Below are positions 1-11,065 of a stretch of 64,000 nt of DNA, in pieces. The stretch spans positions 129,783,282 through 129,847,281 of the forward strand of contig CP136062.1 of assembly GCA_032622095.1 (NCBI GenBank), written 5' to 3'. This DNA comes from Siphonodentalium dalli. Taxonomy: Eukaryota; Mollusca; Scaphopoda; Gadilida; Siphonodentaliidae. Each line of letters starts with the position of its first letter. Positions within the stretch are counted from its first letter, which is position 1. The position numbers and the translations under genes were made by a program. Below the pieces are notes generated by a model. That model was not told where the DNA came from and did no database searches. It saw nothing but the letters and a program-made list of their open reading frames with translations.

Positions 1-544
1 GGATAGGCCTATGTGATGTATTGTTTGGGTGAGGGAGGGGCAAACAAACGAAACAAAAAAGCAAGAAATATTTTTTCCTACAATATTTCATATAGAGATT
101 AAAGTAGCCTGGGTTTTATATGCATGTATTTATTTTAAACCCGGGGGAATTCATTCATTGATCTGGTGGGGGTAACATTATGGAATTTGTGTTGGGGGAA
201 CCATTTTTGTTTTCACTGTTGTCGATCCAGTCAGTGTGGTTGCACGTTTGGATCCCGGTTATGGCTTATATATGCTATTAAACTCGTCTTTTTCTGTTCT
301 TGTTTTTCTGTTCGGTTTGGGTTGTTTTCTTACACGTTAAGTTCAATTCCTTTGTACCCGATACTATAGCGACTCCATTATTTCAATTGTATAGGAAATC
401 AGTATCTTCTAGGACAACAGCCAAGCCTGTTATCCATCACTGGCTCCATCACTGTTAACAAAGCTGCTAGCATGTGTGGCATCACAAGAACTACATTGCA
501 GAATAAATTGCCCGGACTTACTCCGGCCTTAAATCAGAAGTTTT
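1..544. other. No feature recognised
   Basis: AT-rich sequence. I see no convincing coding region, splice-bounded exon or repeat here. The open frame at 166-369 has no recognisable protein features. Confidence 0.6.
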
Positions 545-815
545 GTTGATAGTGGCCGGAGGCTCTGTCCAAATTTTAAAATATGTAAATAGTGGCTGTA
601 GGCTCTGCCCAAATTTTTATATAAATAGTGGCTGGAGGCTCTGCCCAATTTTTTAAATATGTAAATAGTGGCCTGAGGCTCTGTCCAAATTTTCAAATAT
701 GTAAATAGTGGACGGAGGCCCTCCAAATTTTTATATATGTAAATAGTGGCCCATGTTTTTGGTCTCCAAATTTTTAATATGTAAGTAGTGGCCGGAGTCT
801 GTTAAATTTTGGGTC
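545..815. repeat. 40-bp minisatellite, seven copies
   Basis: The motif AGTGGCCGGAGGCTCTGYCC followed by an AT tract recurs at 551, 591, 627, 667, 707, 745 and 787, a period of 36-42 bp. Copies differ by substitutions and small indels. The minus-strand frame at 529-726 simply translates this repeat and is not a gene. Confidence 0.9.
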
Positions 816-1201
816 TACATGTATGGTTGTCAGATGCCGTAGATCATGGATATTGTAAATCCCCAGAAAGATGAAAATAAATTAGTTAAATTTATCTACG
901 AACTGTATGTTGGATGTGCTTACTTGCATCACTGAAGACAGATCTTCTCTAAATATTTGCAATCCGTACTGATAGAAAATGACATACTTGCATTATATTA
1001 TATTATATTTCTATTGGTTCAATTTAGCTACCCCGGCCCCACCATATGGTATGTGTTGGTCGGTACGGAGACTGACACTTCCAATCACAGATGAGGTAGG
1101 CACTTAAAAGTTTTATAGTCAAAAATAAAATAGTTTTAATTGCGATAATAATCTCTATAGGCACATATTTTACCTGACGTAAAACATACATGTGCTCTTA
1201 A
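816..1201. other. No feature recognised
   Basis: AT-rich unique-looking sequence without supported coding potential. Confidence 0.5.
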
Positions 1202-1357
1202 ATGAATATAATAGTAATATACCAGTTAAGGGGTAACCTTAATGGGACTTTGTGTCCAACTTTATTGCACATTCATTAGATGAATATAATAGTAATATAC
1301 CAGTTAAGGGGTAACCTTAATGGGACTTTGTGTCCAACTTTATTGCACATTCATTAG
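1202..1357. repeat. Exact 78-bp tandem duplication
   Basis: The 78 bases at 1202-1279 are repeated immediately at 1280-1357 with no difference that I can see, so the duplication is probably very recent or is an assembly artefact. Confidence 0.95.
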
Positions 1358-1560
1358 TTTATTTTTGCATAATACATAGGTTAATTAATATTTTGTTTAG
1401 TGTCCTACAGAATTCTGAGAATTAGATGTGAAATGCAGTGATTATTAATTTTTCTTAAGTTACATATATAATATAAGTGATAATATAATTAGCCTCACAA
1501 AGTTGATTCTATTTTTTTAAATGTGCAGACATGTTCTTGGTCACATGTACAAAAAAGTAT

Positions 1561-2165
1561 ATAAAAATGAACGGTGTCCATCTGTGTTTTTGTGCGTCCA
1601 AAATGGAATTTGCTGATTATTTTGTTATCTGGAAGTTGAGGTAATCTGATAGATTTCAAATTTAGTATGTGGAGTAATCACATTTTTGCCATTAACAACA
1701 TAAACATTTGGAAGCAAAGATTGATTCGATGATTGTTCCCAGAATTAAACTTTTCATTTCTAAAAAAAATATTAAATAAGCACCTTATACGGGTGATGTA
1801 TGGGATAGCAGCCTTTTTATATTTAGTTTTTACCTGCCAAAAATTTACCCGGTAAGCAGGTTTTTATTCCACATTTTAAGACCAAAATTTCAAATTAATG
1901 GTTGTTTCCACGCATTACCAACATGAAAATACAGGTCAAGTTCGAATTTGGATTGGGTCCGCCCATTTTGCCTGAGTTGTGGTCCTTGTCAACTTAGAAT
2001 TGACCGATTATTTGGTTTCCGGGTGATAACTTTAGTTATAGGTATCGGATTGTTTTCAAATTTGGTATATGGATTAATTAAAATTTAGGTTCCGTCTGCT
2101 TATTTTTACCGGAGTTATGGTCCTTGTTGACTTATGATTTGACGACTTTTCATTTGCACTGTGGC
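1561..2165. repeat. Decayed copies of the HINE-like core repeat
   Basis: Phrases typical of the ~170-bp core of the elements at 4661, 30912, 34920 and 42068 occur here in degraded form: TTTCCGGGTGATAACTTTAG near 2008, a 'TCAAATTTGGTATATGG' block near 2056 and repeated 'ACTTAGAATTGACCG'-like strings. No terminal sequences are preserved, so this is an old fragment. Confidence 0.6.
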
Positions 2166-2469
2166 CGTGCAGCTTTTTATTCAATATTTAATCAATAATT
2201 ACAGTGACCATAAACATTTTGTCAAGAGGGACGAGTGTGAATTTTAGCACCCGTAAATTAAAAATTGCAAGTGCATATATGATTGCGAGAGGATTTACTC
2301 CCGTCTCCTCGAGAGGACGAGTTAACAAGAGGGGCTTCTGAAATGTGTTTGTAAACTAGGCCTGGCCATGCATTTTTACCAGAGTTACAATTTTTTGGCA
2401 TTCCAATTAAAATTATAAGCCCGAACTACAGCTATGCTCTAACTAATAGATCGAGTTTATTAATCAGGA
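2166..2469. other. No feature recognised
   Basis: Unique-looking intergenic sequence; a few words near 2350-2400 resemble the HINE-like repeat tail, but not enough to annotate. Confidence 0.4.
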
Positions 2470-2645
2470 ACACATAATCGTCATCACATATCACTACAAA
2501 CACCAACGCCATCAATCATTCATGGTTTGGCATCGTCATTAATAATGATACATTGTCATCATGCTTTTTCCTCGTCATCATAATCACCATTATCATCGGA
2601 TAATGATCACCATTGTCAAGGAACATTTCACCATTTTCATTGTTC
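2470..2645. repeat. TCA/ATC-rich low-complexity tract
   Basis: Dense irregular runs of TCATCA, CACCAT and ATCATC across about 175 bp. It is imperfect, with no fixed period. Confidence 0.7.
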
Positions 2646-3608
2646 ATGGTCACATTTAATAGCAGTTTGGAAACCAATTGGAAGACACTATAGAAAATTA
2701 AAAAATTAAAGTGGATTTAGATATGTACATATTTATAGGACCAAATAACATTGATGTTGTTTTCAGACACCTGCATATATATGGCCTGCAGTTATTTTGT
2801 TTATGTCCCACTGAAAATAAAATTATAAATCATCCTGCTGCTCGACAATGGATGAACTACACAGTAGTGACCATCACTTTAGCTAGACACATTCAACTTG
2901 TAACTGTATGACTTTGGATTGTCAACAATTTCGGGAGTAAACACATAAAAACGTGCCTGCTGGGAATTTTTTTTCGTACAAAGTGGGAATTAAACCTTGT
3001 CTGTTGGGTAATTTTTCATGTAAAAAGTATATTTATAAATGTAAGAAAACAAAATCTGCATGCCTGCCTATTTTGAACTTTGCGTTGACTAAAACAGTTT
3101 GCACTACGCAAAATCAAATTAAAGTACTAAGGGTTTTATAACCCTTATATATGAGTAAGGGTGCGGAATTCTAAAAACCGGATTTGGATTTTCAGCCTAT
3201 TACGTTCTTGCAACAATGGTTAGAATATTATGGAAGTTCTTGGATTTAGAAAATAGCAAAATATTTGGTACTAACTATGGTACCTGGCGTTGCTCGGACA
3301 AAGAATGAGTAAATATTCAAACTTTTCTATTATAACTGCATAACAATAATCGAAACAAGAATTATATCAAAATATGTCATTTGGGCTGGAAAATAATAAA
3401 AATTTGGTTCTATAACAGCTGCCTACAAACCTTATAGTTGAATCCTTCATACCGGTTAAATTGGGAATATGAATTTTGAGTTTCATTAAAGGGGTATGAA
3501 TCCCATGTAACTCAATGTTCAATTTATATTTCAGGTAATAAAATCCTTTGTATTGCAGGCTCGAGCTGTGTCTGGAGGGCGGCCGACCCCCCCCCCCCCC
3601 AGCACAAG
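2646..3608. other. No gene recognised; poly-C run at its end
   Basis: AT-rich sequence with no supported exon. It ends in a C homopolymer at about 3588-3601, just before the SGNH-like frame. The possible acceptor 'TTTGTATTGCAG' near 3550 could belong to that pseudogene, but I cannot define an exon from it. Confidence 0.4.
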
Positions 3609-4058
3609 ATGCCAAATCTGTGTTTAGATAATACGACAGTGGAGAGAGATCATACAGAAATATCTTCTCACCGAAAAAAGCCCAGATATCTTAATTTTGA
3701 TATGGGGGGGGGGCATTCAGATCTGAAACTGGCCATTGAAGAGGATTTGGAAAAAATAATGGAAATATTACCAGGGTGTAGAATAGATTATTCTGCTCTT
3801 TTTCCTAGGCTTCAGTGGATCAAACACAACTCGAAGTGTGGTGTGGAGCTCTCTCAAAAGCACATTAACTCTGCTATTGAGACCTTCAGCTCATACACAC
3901 CTTGAACATTTTTCATTCCACACTCTTACATCTCTAACAAACATCAGTTTTTATATGCAGATGGGGTTCACTTGTCAGACGAAGGAAACGTGATCTTCAC
4001 ATCTGAGTTGATGGAAACTCTGAAGCCAGAAATTCAGTTGATTCGTCAGTTGAGTTAA
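3609..4058 (+). pseudogene. SGNH/GDSL hydrolase-like domain, interrupted by one stop
   Basis: One continuous frame runs from ATG 3609 to TAA 4056-4058, broken by a single in-frame TGA at 3903-3905. The first half holds a GGGHSDL stretch in the place where SGNH hydrolases carry a GGNDL block, then an LFPRLQW stretch like the LPR block. The second half holds DGVHLSDEGN, the DxxH catalytic block. The upstream GDS nucleophile block is not seen, so the 5' part is missing or on another exon. A 10-base G run at about 3704 falls in the GGG codons. SGNH domains of this kind occur in many invertebrate proteins and in some retroelements (Ngaro, CR1). I infer a degenerate transposon-associated or dispersed gene copy. 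Confidence 0.6.
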
Positions 4059-4660
4059 TGGCTTCAGAATTAACATCGTAAGCAAATTAACATGATGTTA
4101 CAATAAATTCTTTATATGTCTCTAACCAAAACCATGTGCAAGCGCGGCTCGATATTGATCACATACCTCAAACAAAGGTGATATATATTATTCTGAGCTT
4201 TTCCGATCGACATGTGAATGGATAGATAAAATACATTATGTGTTCATATCACTGCATAAAACTTACATGTTACTTATCAGCCACTGTTTTCGCGAAGGTT
4301 CAAAATTAAGCACTCTCTTCCAGTTATTAGAAGACAGATTAGAAGTTTAAAATTGGGAGAAGTCACTTCTCTCCATTTAATCATTACAATTGAAAAATCA
4401 TGCAATTACTAGGCTTAATTTTGTTTGGCTTAGGAAGACTGGCTGATAATTTATATGCATCATGTTGATAGTTCATTCAATTATTATAATTGTGACTTAT
4501 CACTTTAACATTTTCTGATTGCAGTTGGTATCCATGTTCAACGCAGAAATGGAAGCGTGATAGTAACACGGGGAGATAAATCGGCCACTATACCACCATC
4601 ATGTATATCTGCTGTTGTCGATCTCCCACGGCGGAGATATTTATTCTTCAAAAGAAAGAA
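4059..4660. other. No feature recognised
   Basis: AT-rich spacer between the SGNH pseudogene and the HINE-like element. I see no supported coding sequence. Confidence 0.5.
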
Positions 4661-5587
4661 TAAGAGCACACCGTCGGGGCGTGGCATAATACGCCCGTTT
4701 CTGGAGTAGAGTGGGGCAAGGTTTAATTCATTTGTGCGAAACCTTTGACATAAGACGAAATAATAACAATAAAAGGCCGTCCGACCAGTGTCCCCCGAAA
4801 AAGTGGCTTCATTGTGGGCATCAGCTTTTCTGAGAAAAAAATAACGACCCTAAATCGGAAGCAACCAGACAACAATGGGTGGATCGTATCCATATTCGAA
4901 CCTGATTTATATTTCGAGCTGATAAACTCGTACACCAAATTTGATGCAGATATTATCACACAAACTAAAGTTATCCGGAAACCAGAAATTGACAGGATTC
5001 TAAGTCGTAAAAGGGCCACAACTCTCACTAAAATGGGCAGTGTAAACCCATATTCCAACCCATATTTTGGGCTGGTAAACTCACATACCAAATTTGGTTC
5101 AGATATGATCACACAAACTGAAGTTATCATCCGGAAACCAGAAAATTACAAGATTCTAAGTAAAAAAAAAATGCCATAACTCTCGCAAAAATGGGCGGAG
5201 CAAACCCATATTCGAACTTGACCTGTATTTTGGTCTGATAAACTCACCTATGAAATTAGCTTTTGATCTAATAACCGAAACTAAAGTTATCATCCGGAAA
5301 CCATTTCCGGACGCACGGACGGACACCGGCTATTTTAATAGTCCCCCGAAAAACAAATTCGGGGGACAAAAATAAAATCTAAGTAAAAAAAGGGTATAAC
5401 TCAGACAAAATCATGCGGACGAAACCTATATTCGAACTTGATCTGTATTTTGGTGTGGTAAACTAACATACCAAATTTGGTTCAGTTCACTCGATTCAAT
5501 CTAAAGTTATCATCCGGAAACTAAAAGCGGACGGACAACGGACAACCAATTTACATAATACGACCGTTTTTTGCAAACGGGCGTATA
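4661..5587 (-). mobile_element. HINE-like non-autonomous element, copy 1
   Basis: Read on the minus strand, the element begins with TATACGCCCGTTTGCAAAAA followed by a cggtcgtat box. It continues through several ~170-bp core repeats containing GGTTTCCGGATGATAACTTT and ends with GGGCGTATTATGCCACGCCC and 'gtgctctta'. ATACGCCCGTTT near one end and AAACGGGCGTAT near the other form a subterminal inverted repeat. A subterminal inverted repeat around a tandem-repeat core is the layout of HINE/DINE-1 and bivalve pearl elements, so I infer a Helitron-related family. Open frames at 4723-5179 are repeat by-products. Confidence 0.7.
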
Positions 5588-5612
5588 CAAATTATGGTAA
5601 TTATTATGGTAA

Positions 5613-5948
5613 TTAACAAAGGCATAACAAGTTACTTTTCTGGAGTTTGTTTATATTATGATGGTAAACATAAAGAGCGTTCTTTGTTGGTGAATTCCTG
5701 ATATGGAACTAATAAAGAGCGTTTATGCCATTTGTGTGTGATTAGCCAGTAGCATTGTGCTGTCCTCTGTAACCCAATCAGGCTCTTGCTTAGGTAAAAT
5801 ATAGTAGGTATTTATGATAACATGCGGTTTACGCGATGGTGACCATGGTATATATGAACGAAACTGTATGCGATTTAATGTTTTTCTGTTTACGGTGTTT
5901 GGAACAAATATGAATATTTTCGACAATTAAGGCATCACGTGCCTTTAA
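5613..5948 (-). mobile_element. Partial TTAA-type element, relative of 37535-38028
   Basis: This 336-bp stretch is the reverse complement of the left part of the element at 37535-38028, with substitutions. Its right end, GGCATCACGTGCCT then TTAA, corresponds to that element's terminal AGGCACGGGAGGCCTT. The other end is missing and is replaced by sequence next to the HINE-like element, so this copy is truncated. It carries the AAAGAGCG motif that also marks the ends of 17477-17759. Confidence 0.65.
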
Positions 5949-6545
5949 TGGCGATTCCTGCTAGATCACCGTTTACATCATTAGTGTCAATTATTTTCTA
6001 ATTCTCTGTGTCTAATGTTTCTGGTATGAATAAATGCTTTTACATACAAAAAGCCAGTGTTTCGTGCAAGCTCAACAAATCCAGTTTCTTCCCATCCACT
6101 AATTTCACCCACGTAGAAGACGCCATACCAATTCTGGGTGATTATCTTAGAAATAAATAACGAAGAATAATTAATTTATAATACTACTATTTGTACTAGT
6201 CAGAAAGAATGTGGAAAATGGTCTTAAAATGATCATTTCATGATTTGTGAGTTTCACCCCTTTATATAATTGTTAAATTTAATATGCATAATGTATTACT
6301 AGAACTACTACTAGTCTTATACTAATAGTAATACTCTTAACTAAGTAATAGTATAGCTTTGTTTTTGGTCTACTTCAACTTACTTCAAGTTCAATTTAAA
6401 TTAAATGACATCTGACATGCAATATGTGGCATTAATTTAATTAGTTTAATGTAAATTGTAATAATTTATCCCCAGTATATTCAGTATTAAAATCGCCAAT
6501 GCTATAAAGCCATAGTAACGCCTACTAAAGGCTTCAAATATAAAT
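5949..6545. other. No feature recognised
   Basis: Very AT-rich sequence with no supported exon or repeat boundary. Confidence 0.5.
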
Positions 6546-7330
6546 CTATTATATATTTTGGAAGATCTGTCTGTCTGTTTGTGTGTGTGTTCGCGATGAA
6601 CTCGAAAACGGCCGACCCGATTTCGATGAAACTTCGTATGTAAGGGTACTATCGGTCGGGAAGTGGCATAGGCATATTAATTTTCACATCCGATGTCAAC
6701 TTTTCACGTGCCGAGGTCAAACCTGTTTTTACGCTGTGTTACGGGACTTTCATTTGAGTTCGGTGCTTACAAATCGATTCGAAACAGCGCGAATAATAAA
6801 ATGCCAGTCATAATAATGTCACTGTGAGAATCTTTCGTGTTTCCTCTTTCCAACGATATATAATGCGTATGTATCAGTTTTAGTTATCTGCCTCAATTAT
6901 CAAGAAGAAGTGGTACTATCTTCCATCAGGATAAAAACAATGCGTAACTTCTATGACGTCGTTAGAGGTCATAACGTTAGATCACGTTAACGCTTAACCG
7001 GCCGATGCATTTGACTGTTTCAGACGTCTTGGTGATATCTCGGGCACCGATGGTAATTTATCTTTACGTTGAAACTTGATAATTAATGAGCGTGTGTATA
7101 TGAGGCGCGTTTATATACTTGAGTGGAAATCAAATCGGGTTAAACTGGCGGATTTTTACGGACGAAATTTGATGCATAGGGTATCTCGGTATCCGCTGGG
7201 CCGATTTCCCGGTATCCGCTGGGCCGATTTCCACCATTTTTGGGGTGTTGGTGTTTGACCCCACCTGACCTTGACCTTCAAAATGGTCAATTCAAGGTCA
7301 AAGCCCGGACGAAGTCGGGTCACCTTCTAG
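6546..7330 (+). mobile_element. CTATTATATATTTTGGAAGATCT...CCTTCTAG element
   Basis: The ends match two other places in the window. The left CTATTATATATTTTGGAAGA matches 45317. The right GACGAAGTCGGGTCACCTTC then TAG matches 45932 and, reversed, 49436 and 50156. The interior is most like the 720-bp copies at 49436-50900 in reverse, including ACGTCATAG and 'tatataatgcgtatgtatc' stretches. No transposase frame is seen, so it is non-autonomous. Open frames at 6583 and 7076 are by-products. Confidence 0.7.
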
Positions 7331-7604
7331 TTATACATATAATGGATAAACGGTTAATGGATAGTCTACATTTACAGTTAAATATAACTTAGAAATAGAA
7401 ATATTAAATGATCATGATGAAGTCTTCGAAGTAACACTCTTCTTATCTTACTCGTTACAGTTACAGTTAGACAAAGGCAAACATGAGTAAATCATTCAAT
7501 ATTCACACAAAAACATCATTAATAGCATGACACTGAATCAATGTCATGTCAATATTGACTAATTCAGATTCAGAAATTGTTCGACAATAATAATTTATAA
7601 TTAT
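7331..7604. other. Spacer with no clear feature
   Basis: AT-rich. Its last part may be the decayed upstream coding region of the hAT remnant that becomes readable at about 7605. Confidence 0.4.
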
Positions 7605-7739
7605 CATTAATCTGCACAGAAATAAAGTCACAGTCAACCGGTCCCTATTTCGGTCTGATGGCAGATGAAGTGAGACTCCAGCAATTGGGAGCAAATGGGA
7701 GTCACGATAAAATATATAAAAAGCCGGCGAGCCTGTTGA

Positions 7740-8191
7740 GGTTACACTGGTGTAAATAAGGTTCCGAGTGACATCTAGCGGATGCGGGAGGAATATATAG
7801 GAGAGAATAAAATAGACACTGGGCCCTGATTGGTCAATAGCCTTGTGTGCTTTTCACATAAAAAAAATCATCACACCTCTTCCCTATGATTTCCCATAGG
7901 TAAAATAACCATTGGCACAGGAATTAACCCTTTGTAGTGAAGTTTGATTTTTTTGGTGTGGTCTAAAATATGACTGTATTTTTTTATGCGGTTCTGACAC
8001 TAGTTACGAAAACATAAGATTTAAAGGCGAATTCCCTGCTAGACAGACATGATTTTTTTGTGTAAAAAGTTTCCCAAAATGTCAATTTTTCAGATTTAAA
8101 GAAAATTTTGGACCCAACATTTATATTGCCAACACTATACGCTAAAACGTTAGCACTGAGGCCTATGGAAAATATTTACACCAGTGTAACC
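7740..8191. mobile_element. 0.45-kb TIR element, left copy of composite
   Basis: Bounded by perfect 18-bp inverted repeats, GGTTACACTGGTGTAAAT and ATTTACACCAGTGTAACC. No coding capacity. It is nearly identical to 9093-9543, with only a few homopolymer-length changes and single-base differences. The outer left flank TTGA (7736-7739) is repeated at 9544-9547. Confidence 0.85.
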
Positions 8192-9092
8192 TAAAGGGAA
8201 AAAATAGCTTTTTATCATTTTTGATTCCTGGGAGTCACTTTAAAGCATTTTAATGCATTTTACAGAGCCTGGTCTTTCAGTCCAATGAATATCTCATGCT
8301 TGATGTGGCTATTCTTGCTGCTGATGTCTTCTTTCACTTACATCAGCCAAAAAAATAGTAAGATTTTTCATAAAAAATGCCAATTTTTCAAGGTATTTTC
8401 AAAATTTTTCAAGGTGGTAATAGTCACATGATGATGCAAATGACCCATAACATGGGCATGTCAACGACACATATATCAATTGTTATAAGAACCTAATTTA
8501 ACAAGTATTTTGGATTTTATAGCCAGTGATATACATATATATATCATAAAAGTGTGTCATTTCCACTGGTGGGTATGGTCATTTGAAGGTTAATAGCACT
8601 AAAACTTGGACACATTTAAGAAAATGCTTCAGCAATTCAAAGAGAGCATATCTTTATTCAACTAATTCAATATACACCCACATCCAGTTATCTTGGATCA
8701 CCCTTGCAGACCTGAAAATGTCATATTTATACTTCAATGTGCTGATAAAGTCATGCGCTTGATGCTCAGCTGATCAGATCTGGACTCAATGACCTCACAT
8801 CACCAGAAGTTCTCTCATGGAAAGAATATTGAACAGTCTTCCATAGCTGATCCAAGTTTGCAACACCAGACCCCTAAAACTGAGTGAAAATGGGGCCTGA
8901 ACATGACTGGTGGTGGAAAATTGTGCTTTTTTGATGAATAATTTGTTAAAGGGGGTGGGGTTAAATTGTGTGTGATAAATAAAGAACCACAGAAGTTATA
9001 TTGTTTTTGAACACATTTTTTCCATTGATGGGCAATTCTGAAGAAATGTAGGGCGTTACAATTATTCCGCGAAAAAGCGGGCTATCGCTTTA
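8192..9092. other. Central segment of the composite element
   Basis: About 900 bp between the two near-identical TIR elements. I see no long reading frame or known motif. The junctions AACCTAAAG and CTTTAGGTT are inverted copies of each other for 9 bp only. Confidence 0.5.
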
Positions 9093-9543
9093 GGTTACAC
9101 TGGTGTAAATAAGGTTCCGAGTGACATCTAGCGGATGCGGGAGGAATATATAGGAGAGAATAAAATAGACACTGGGCCCTGATTGGTCAATAGCCTTGTG
9201 TGCTTTTCACATAAAAAAATCATCACACCTCTTCCCTATGATTTCCCATAGGTAAAATAACCATTGGCACAGGAATTAACCCTTTGTAGTGAAGTTTGAT
9301 TTTTTTGGTGTGGTCTAAAATATGACTGTATTTTTTTATGCGGTTCTGACACTAGTTACGAAAACATAAGATTTAAAGGCGAATTCCCTGCTAGACAGAC
9401 ATGATTTTTTTTTGTAAAAAGTTTCCCAAAATGTCAATATTTCAGATTTAAAGAAAATTTTGGACCCAACATTTATATTGCCAACACTATACGCTAAAAC
9501 GTTAGCACTGAGGCCTATGGAAAATATTTACACCAGTGTAACC
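9093..9543. mobile_element. 0.45-kb TIR element, right copy of composite
   Basis: Same ends and interior as 7740-8191, in the same orientation. It is followed directly by TTGA and the right part of the hAT reading frame, so its right end is the outer end of the composite insertion. Confidence 0.85.
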
Positions 9544-9697
9544 TTGAACGACACATACGCTTCATAGACGGAGAAAGAGCAACTGGTGACATACTGTCGG
9601 ACAAGATCATCGAGCTCATGACAGAATTGAACATTGAGCCAAACAACTGCAGGAGTCAGACGTACGACGGAGCTGGCGCCATGGCTGGTTATGATAG

Positions 9698-10093
9698 CTG
9701 AGTCTATGGAATGATCTACCACCGGAGGCCAAAAACTGTGAAACCATATCGGACTTCAAATCTTTTCTTAATACTGACCTCGTCGTGAGCCGTTACATGG
9801 AATTTGCTTACACAAGACGAACTCAAAGTTTTCCATTGTCGGCTATTAGGGTGTTGCAATCTGAATTACGACTTATAGCGCAATCATTTACAAGACAATA
9901 TAAATATTGTATATCCGGTGAAGTTGAATCAGTATCACACTTCTTGCACTATTGCCCAGTCTTTGTAGCCGAAAGAGACATATGTCTTTGCAACCTTAAT
10001 AATTTGGAAACAAAAACACACTTAGAAGAATCAAAATCACTTCCCTTATCCAAAAACATTGAGATATTCGCTAATGTTACCCTCACACCATAG
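9698..10093 (+). pseudogene. LINE ORF2 C-terminus (CR1/jockey-like), truncated by an insertion
   Basis: The open frame reads SLWNDLPPEAKNCETISDFK, a very typical C-terminal stretch of non-LTR retrotransposon reverse-transcriptase proteins. It is followed by YKYCISGEVESVSHFLHYCP and a VFVAERDICL stretch, which corresponds to the Cys/His 'C-C-H-C' region at the end of many CR1/jockey-clade proteins. The last residues VTLTP and the stop come from the left inverted repeat of the element that starts at 10076, so the natural C-terminus is interrupted. The 5' boundary is a direct junction with the hAT remnant near 9690. Endonuclease and polymerase domains are absent. Confidence 0.7.
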
Positions 10094-11065
10094 CGATAAC
10101 CAGTTGCGTATGGTTGCGAATAAAAAATAGTGGTCATAAGTTCCGAACGCAACTCACACGCAACTAATAAGTTTTATAGGTTTGAAGTACGCAACAAGCA
10201 CGCAGGTGATCGCAGACACACGCAGAGTAAGTTCGGAAATTTTGAACATGTTCAATAATTCTCTGCGAATGCCTGCGATCAATTTATACGCAACAGGGAC
10301 GCAACAGGCACGCTACGCACGCAACACGATCGCAACTCATAAGTTATGAACGCAGGTGATCGCAGGTCCAATTTTGAGGTATCTGGCCAGGTTTTGGTAC
10401 CGTACATGTTGCGAATGTGTTGCGTACCTGTTGCGATCATTTTGCGATCGTGTTGCGTGCCTGTTGCGATCCTGTTGCGTATGTAGCGTACCCCCAACCT
10501 ATTGTGCTTATTCCCAGCGTATCCCCAACCTATGCCATGCGTATCCAACCTATTAGTTGCGTGTGATTTGCGTGTTAGTTGCGTACTACATGCGTGTTGA
10601 GAAATGGTATAAATAGTGGGCCTTTTCTAGATCCGTGTCAGTTTTTACATCACTTTTGGGGTCACTTTTATCTGATTTTTTGGTAGCTTTCCACATGTTG
10701 ACTCTTCGATGACCAAATCAGTACTGAAGAAAATAATGAATCGGCTCAGCTTTTATAGGTTTTTATCACGTGACAGATATTCGCAAATACCACGCAACTA
10801 GCACGCAGGTCAAACGCAACTTGTAAGTTTTGAACGCAACTCAAACGCAACTCGTAAGTTCTGCACACAACTCGCACGCAATTCGTACGCCGGTGATCGC
10901 AGATATTGGGGGAGCATAAGTTCAGTTCGCAACCCACACGCAACCCATAGGTCGAATAGGTTACTAATTGACAAAATTGTTGATTTCGGTTGCGTTTGGT
11001 GCGTATACAAATATTTTTTACACGCAACTCATAGGTTTCAGCATACGCTATGGTGTGAGGGTAAC
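10076..11065. mobile_element. 990-bp TIR element rich in CGCAAC motifs
   Basis: Perfect 20-bp inverted repeats GTTACCCTCACACCATAGCG (10076-10095) and its complement (11046-11065) bound the element. The interior has CGCAAC/ACGCAACTC-type words in one orientation at about 10150-10350 and 10790-11030, and the inverted GTTGCG form at about 10405-10590. No transposase is present; the open frames at 10279-11105 are repeat by-products. Dense subterminal motifs like this resemble transposase-binding arrays of CACTA-like elements, but I do not assign a superfamily. It lies within the LINE reading frame. An exact target duplication is not clear; TAATGTTA on the left and TAACGTTA on the right are close. 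Confidence 0.8.

Larger units (their letters stand above)
7605..9701 (+). pseudogene. hAT-type (DUF4371/ZMYM1-like) transposase remnant, split by an insertion
   Basis: Two plus-strand pieces belong together. The left piece, about 7610-7739, reads STGPYFGLMADEV in one frame and then continues with a frame change. The right piece, 9546-9701, reads RFIDGERATGDILSDKIIEL and later NNCRSQTYDGAGAMAG before a stop at 9699. Motifs of the type ADEVTD, ATG and QxYDGA are characteristic of the catalytic region of hAT-like transposases and the host proteins derived from them. The 1.8 kb between the pieces is an inserted composite element flanked by TTGA. After MAG the similarity stops abruptly, where LINE sequence begins. 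It is dead: there are frame changes and a stop, and most of the protein is absent. Confidence 0.7.

Noticed and set aside
545..815. Regular 40-bp repeats that could suggest a CRISPR array
   Set aside because: There are no spacers: the whole period repeats and diverges, as in a minisatellite, and the genome is eukaryotic.
4723..5179. Overlapping 135- and 121-codon frames on both strands
   Set aside because: Both are translations of the HINE-like 170-bp core repeats.
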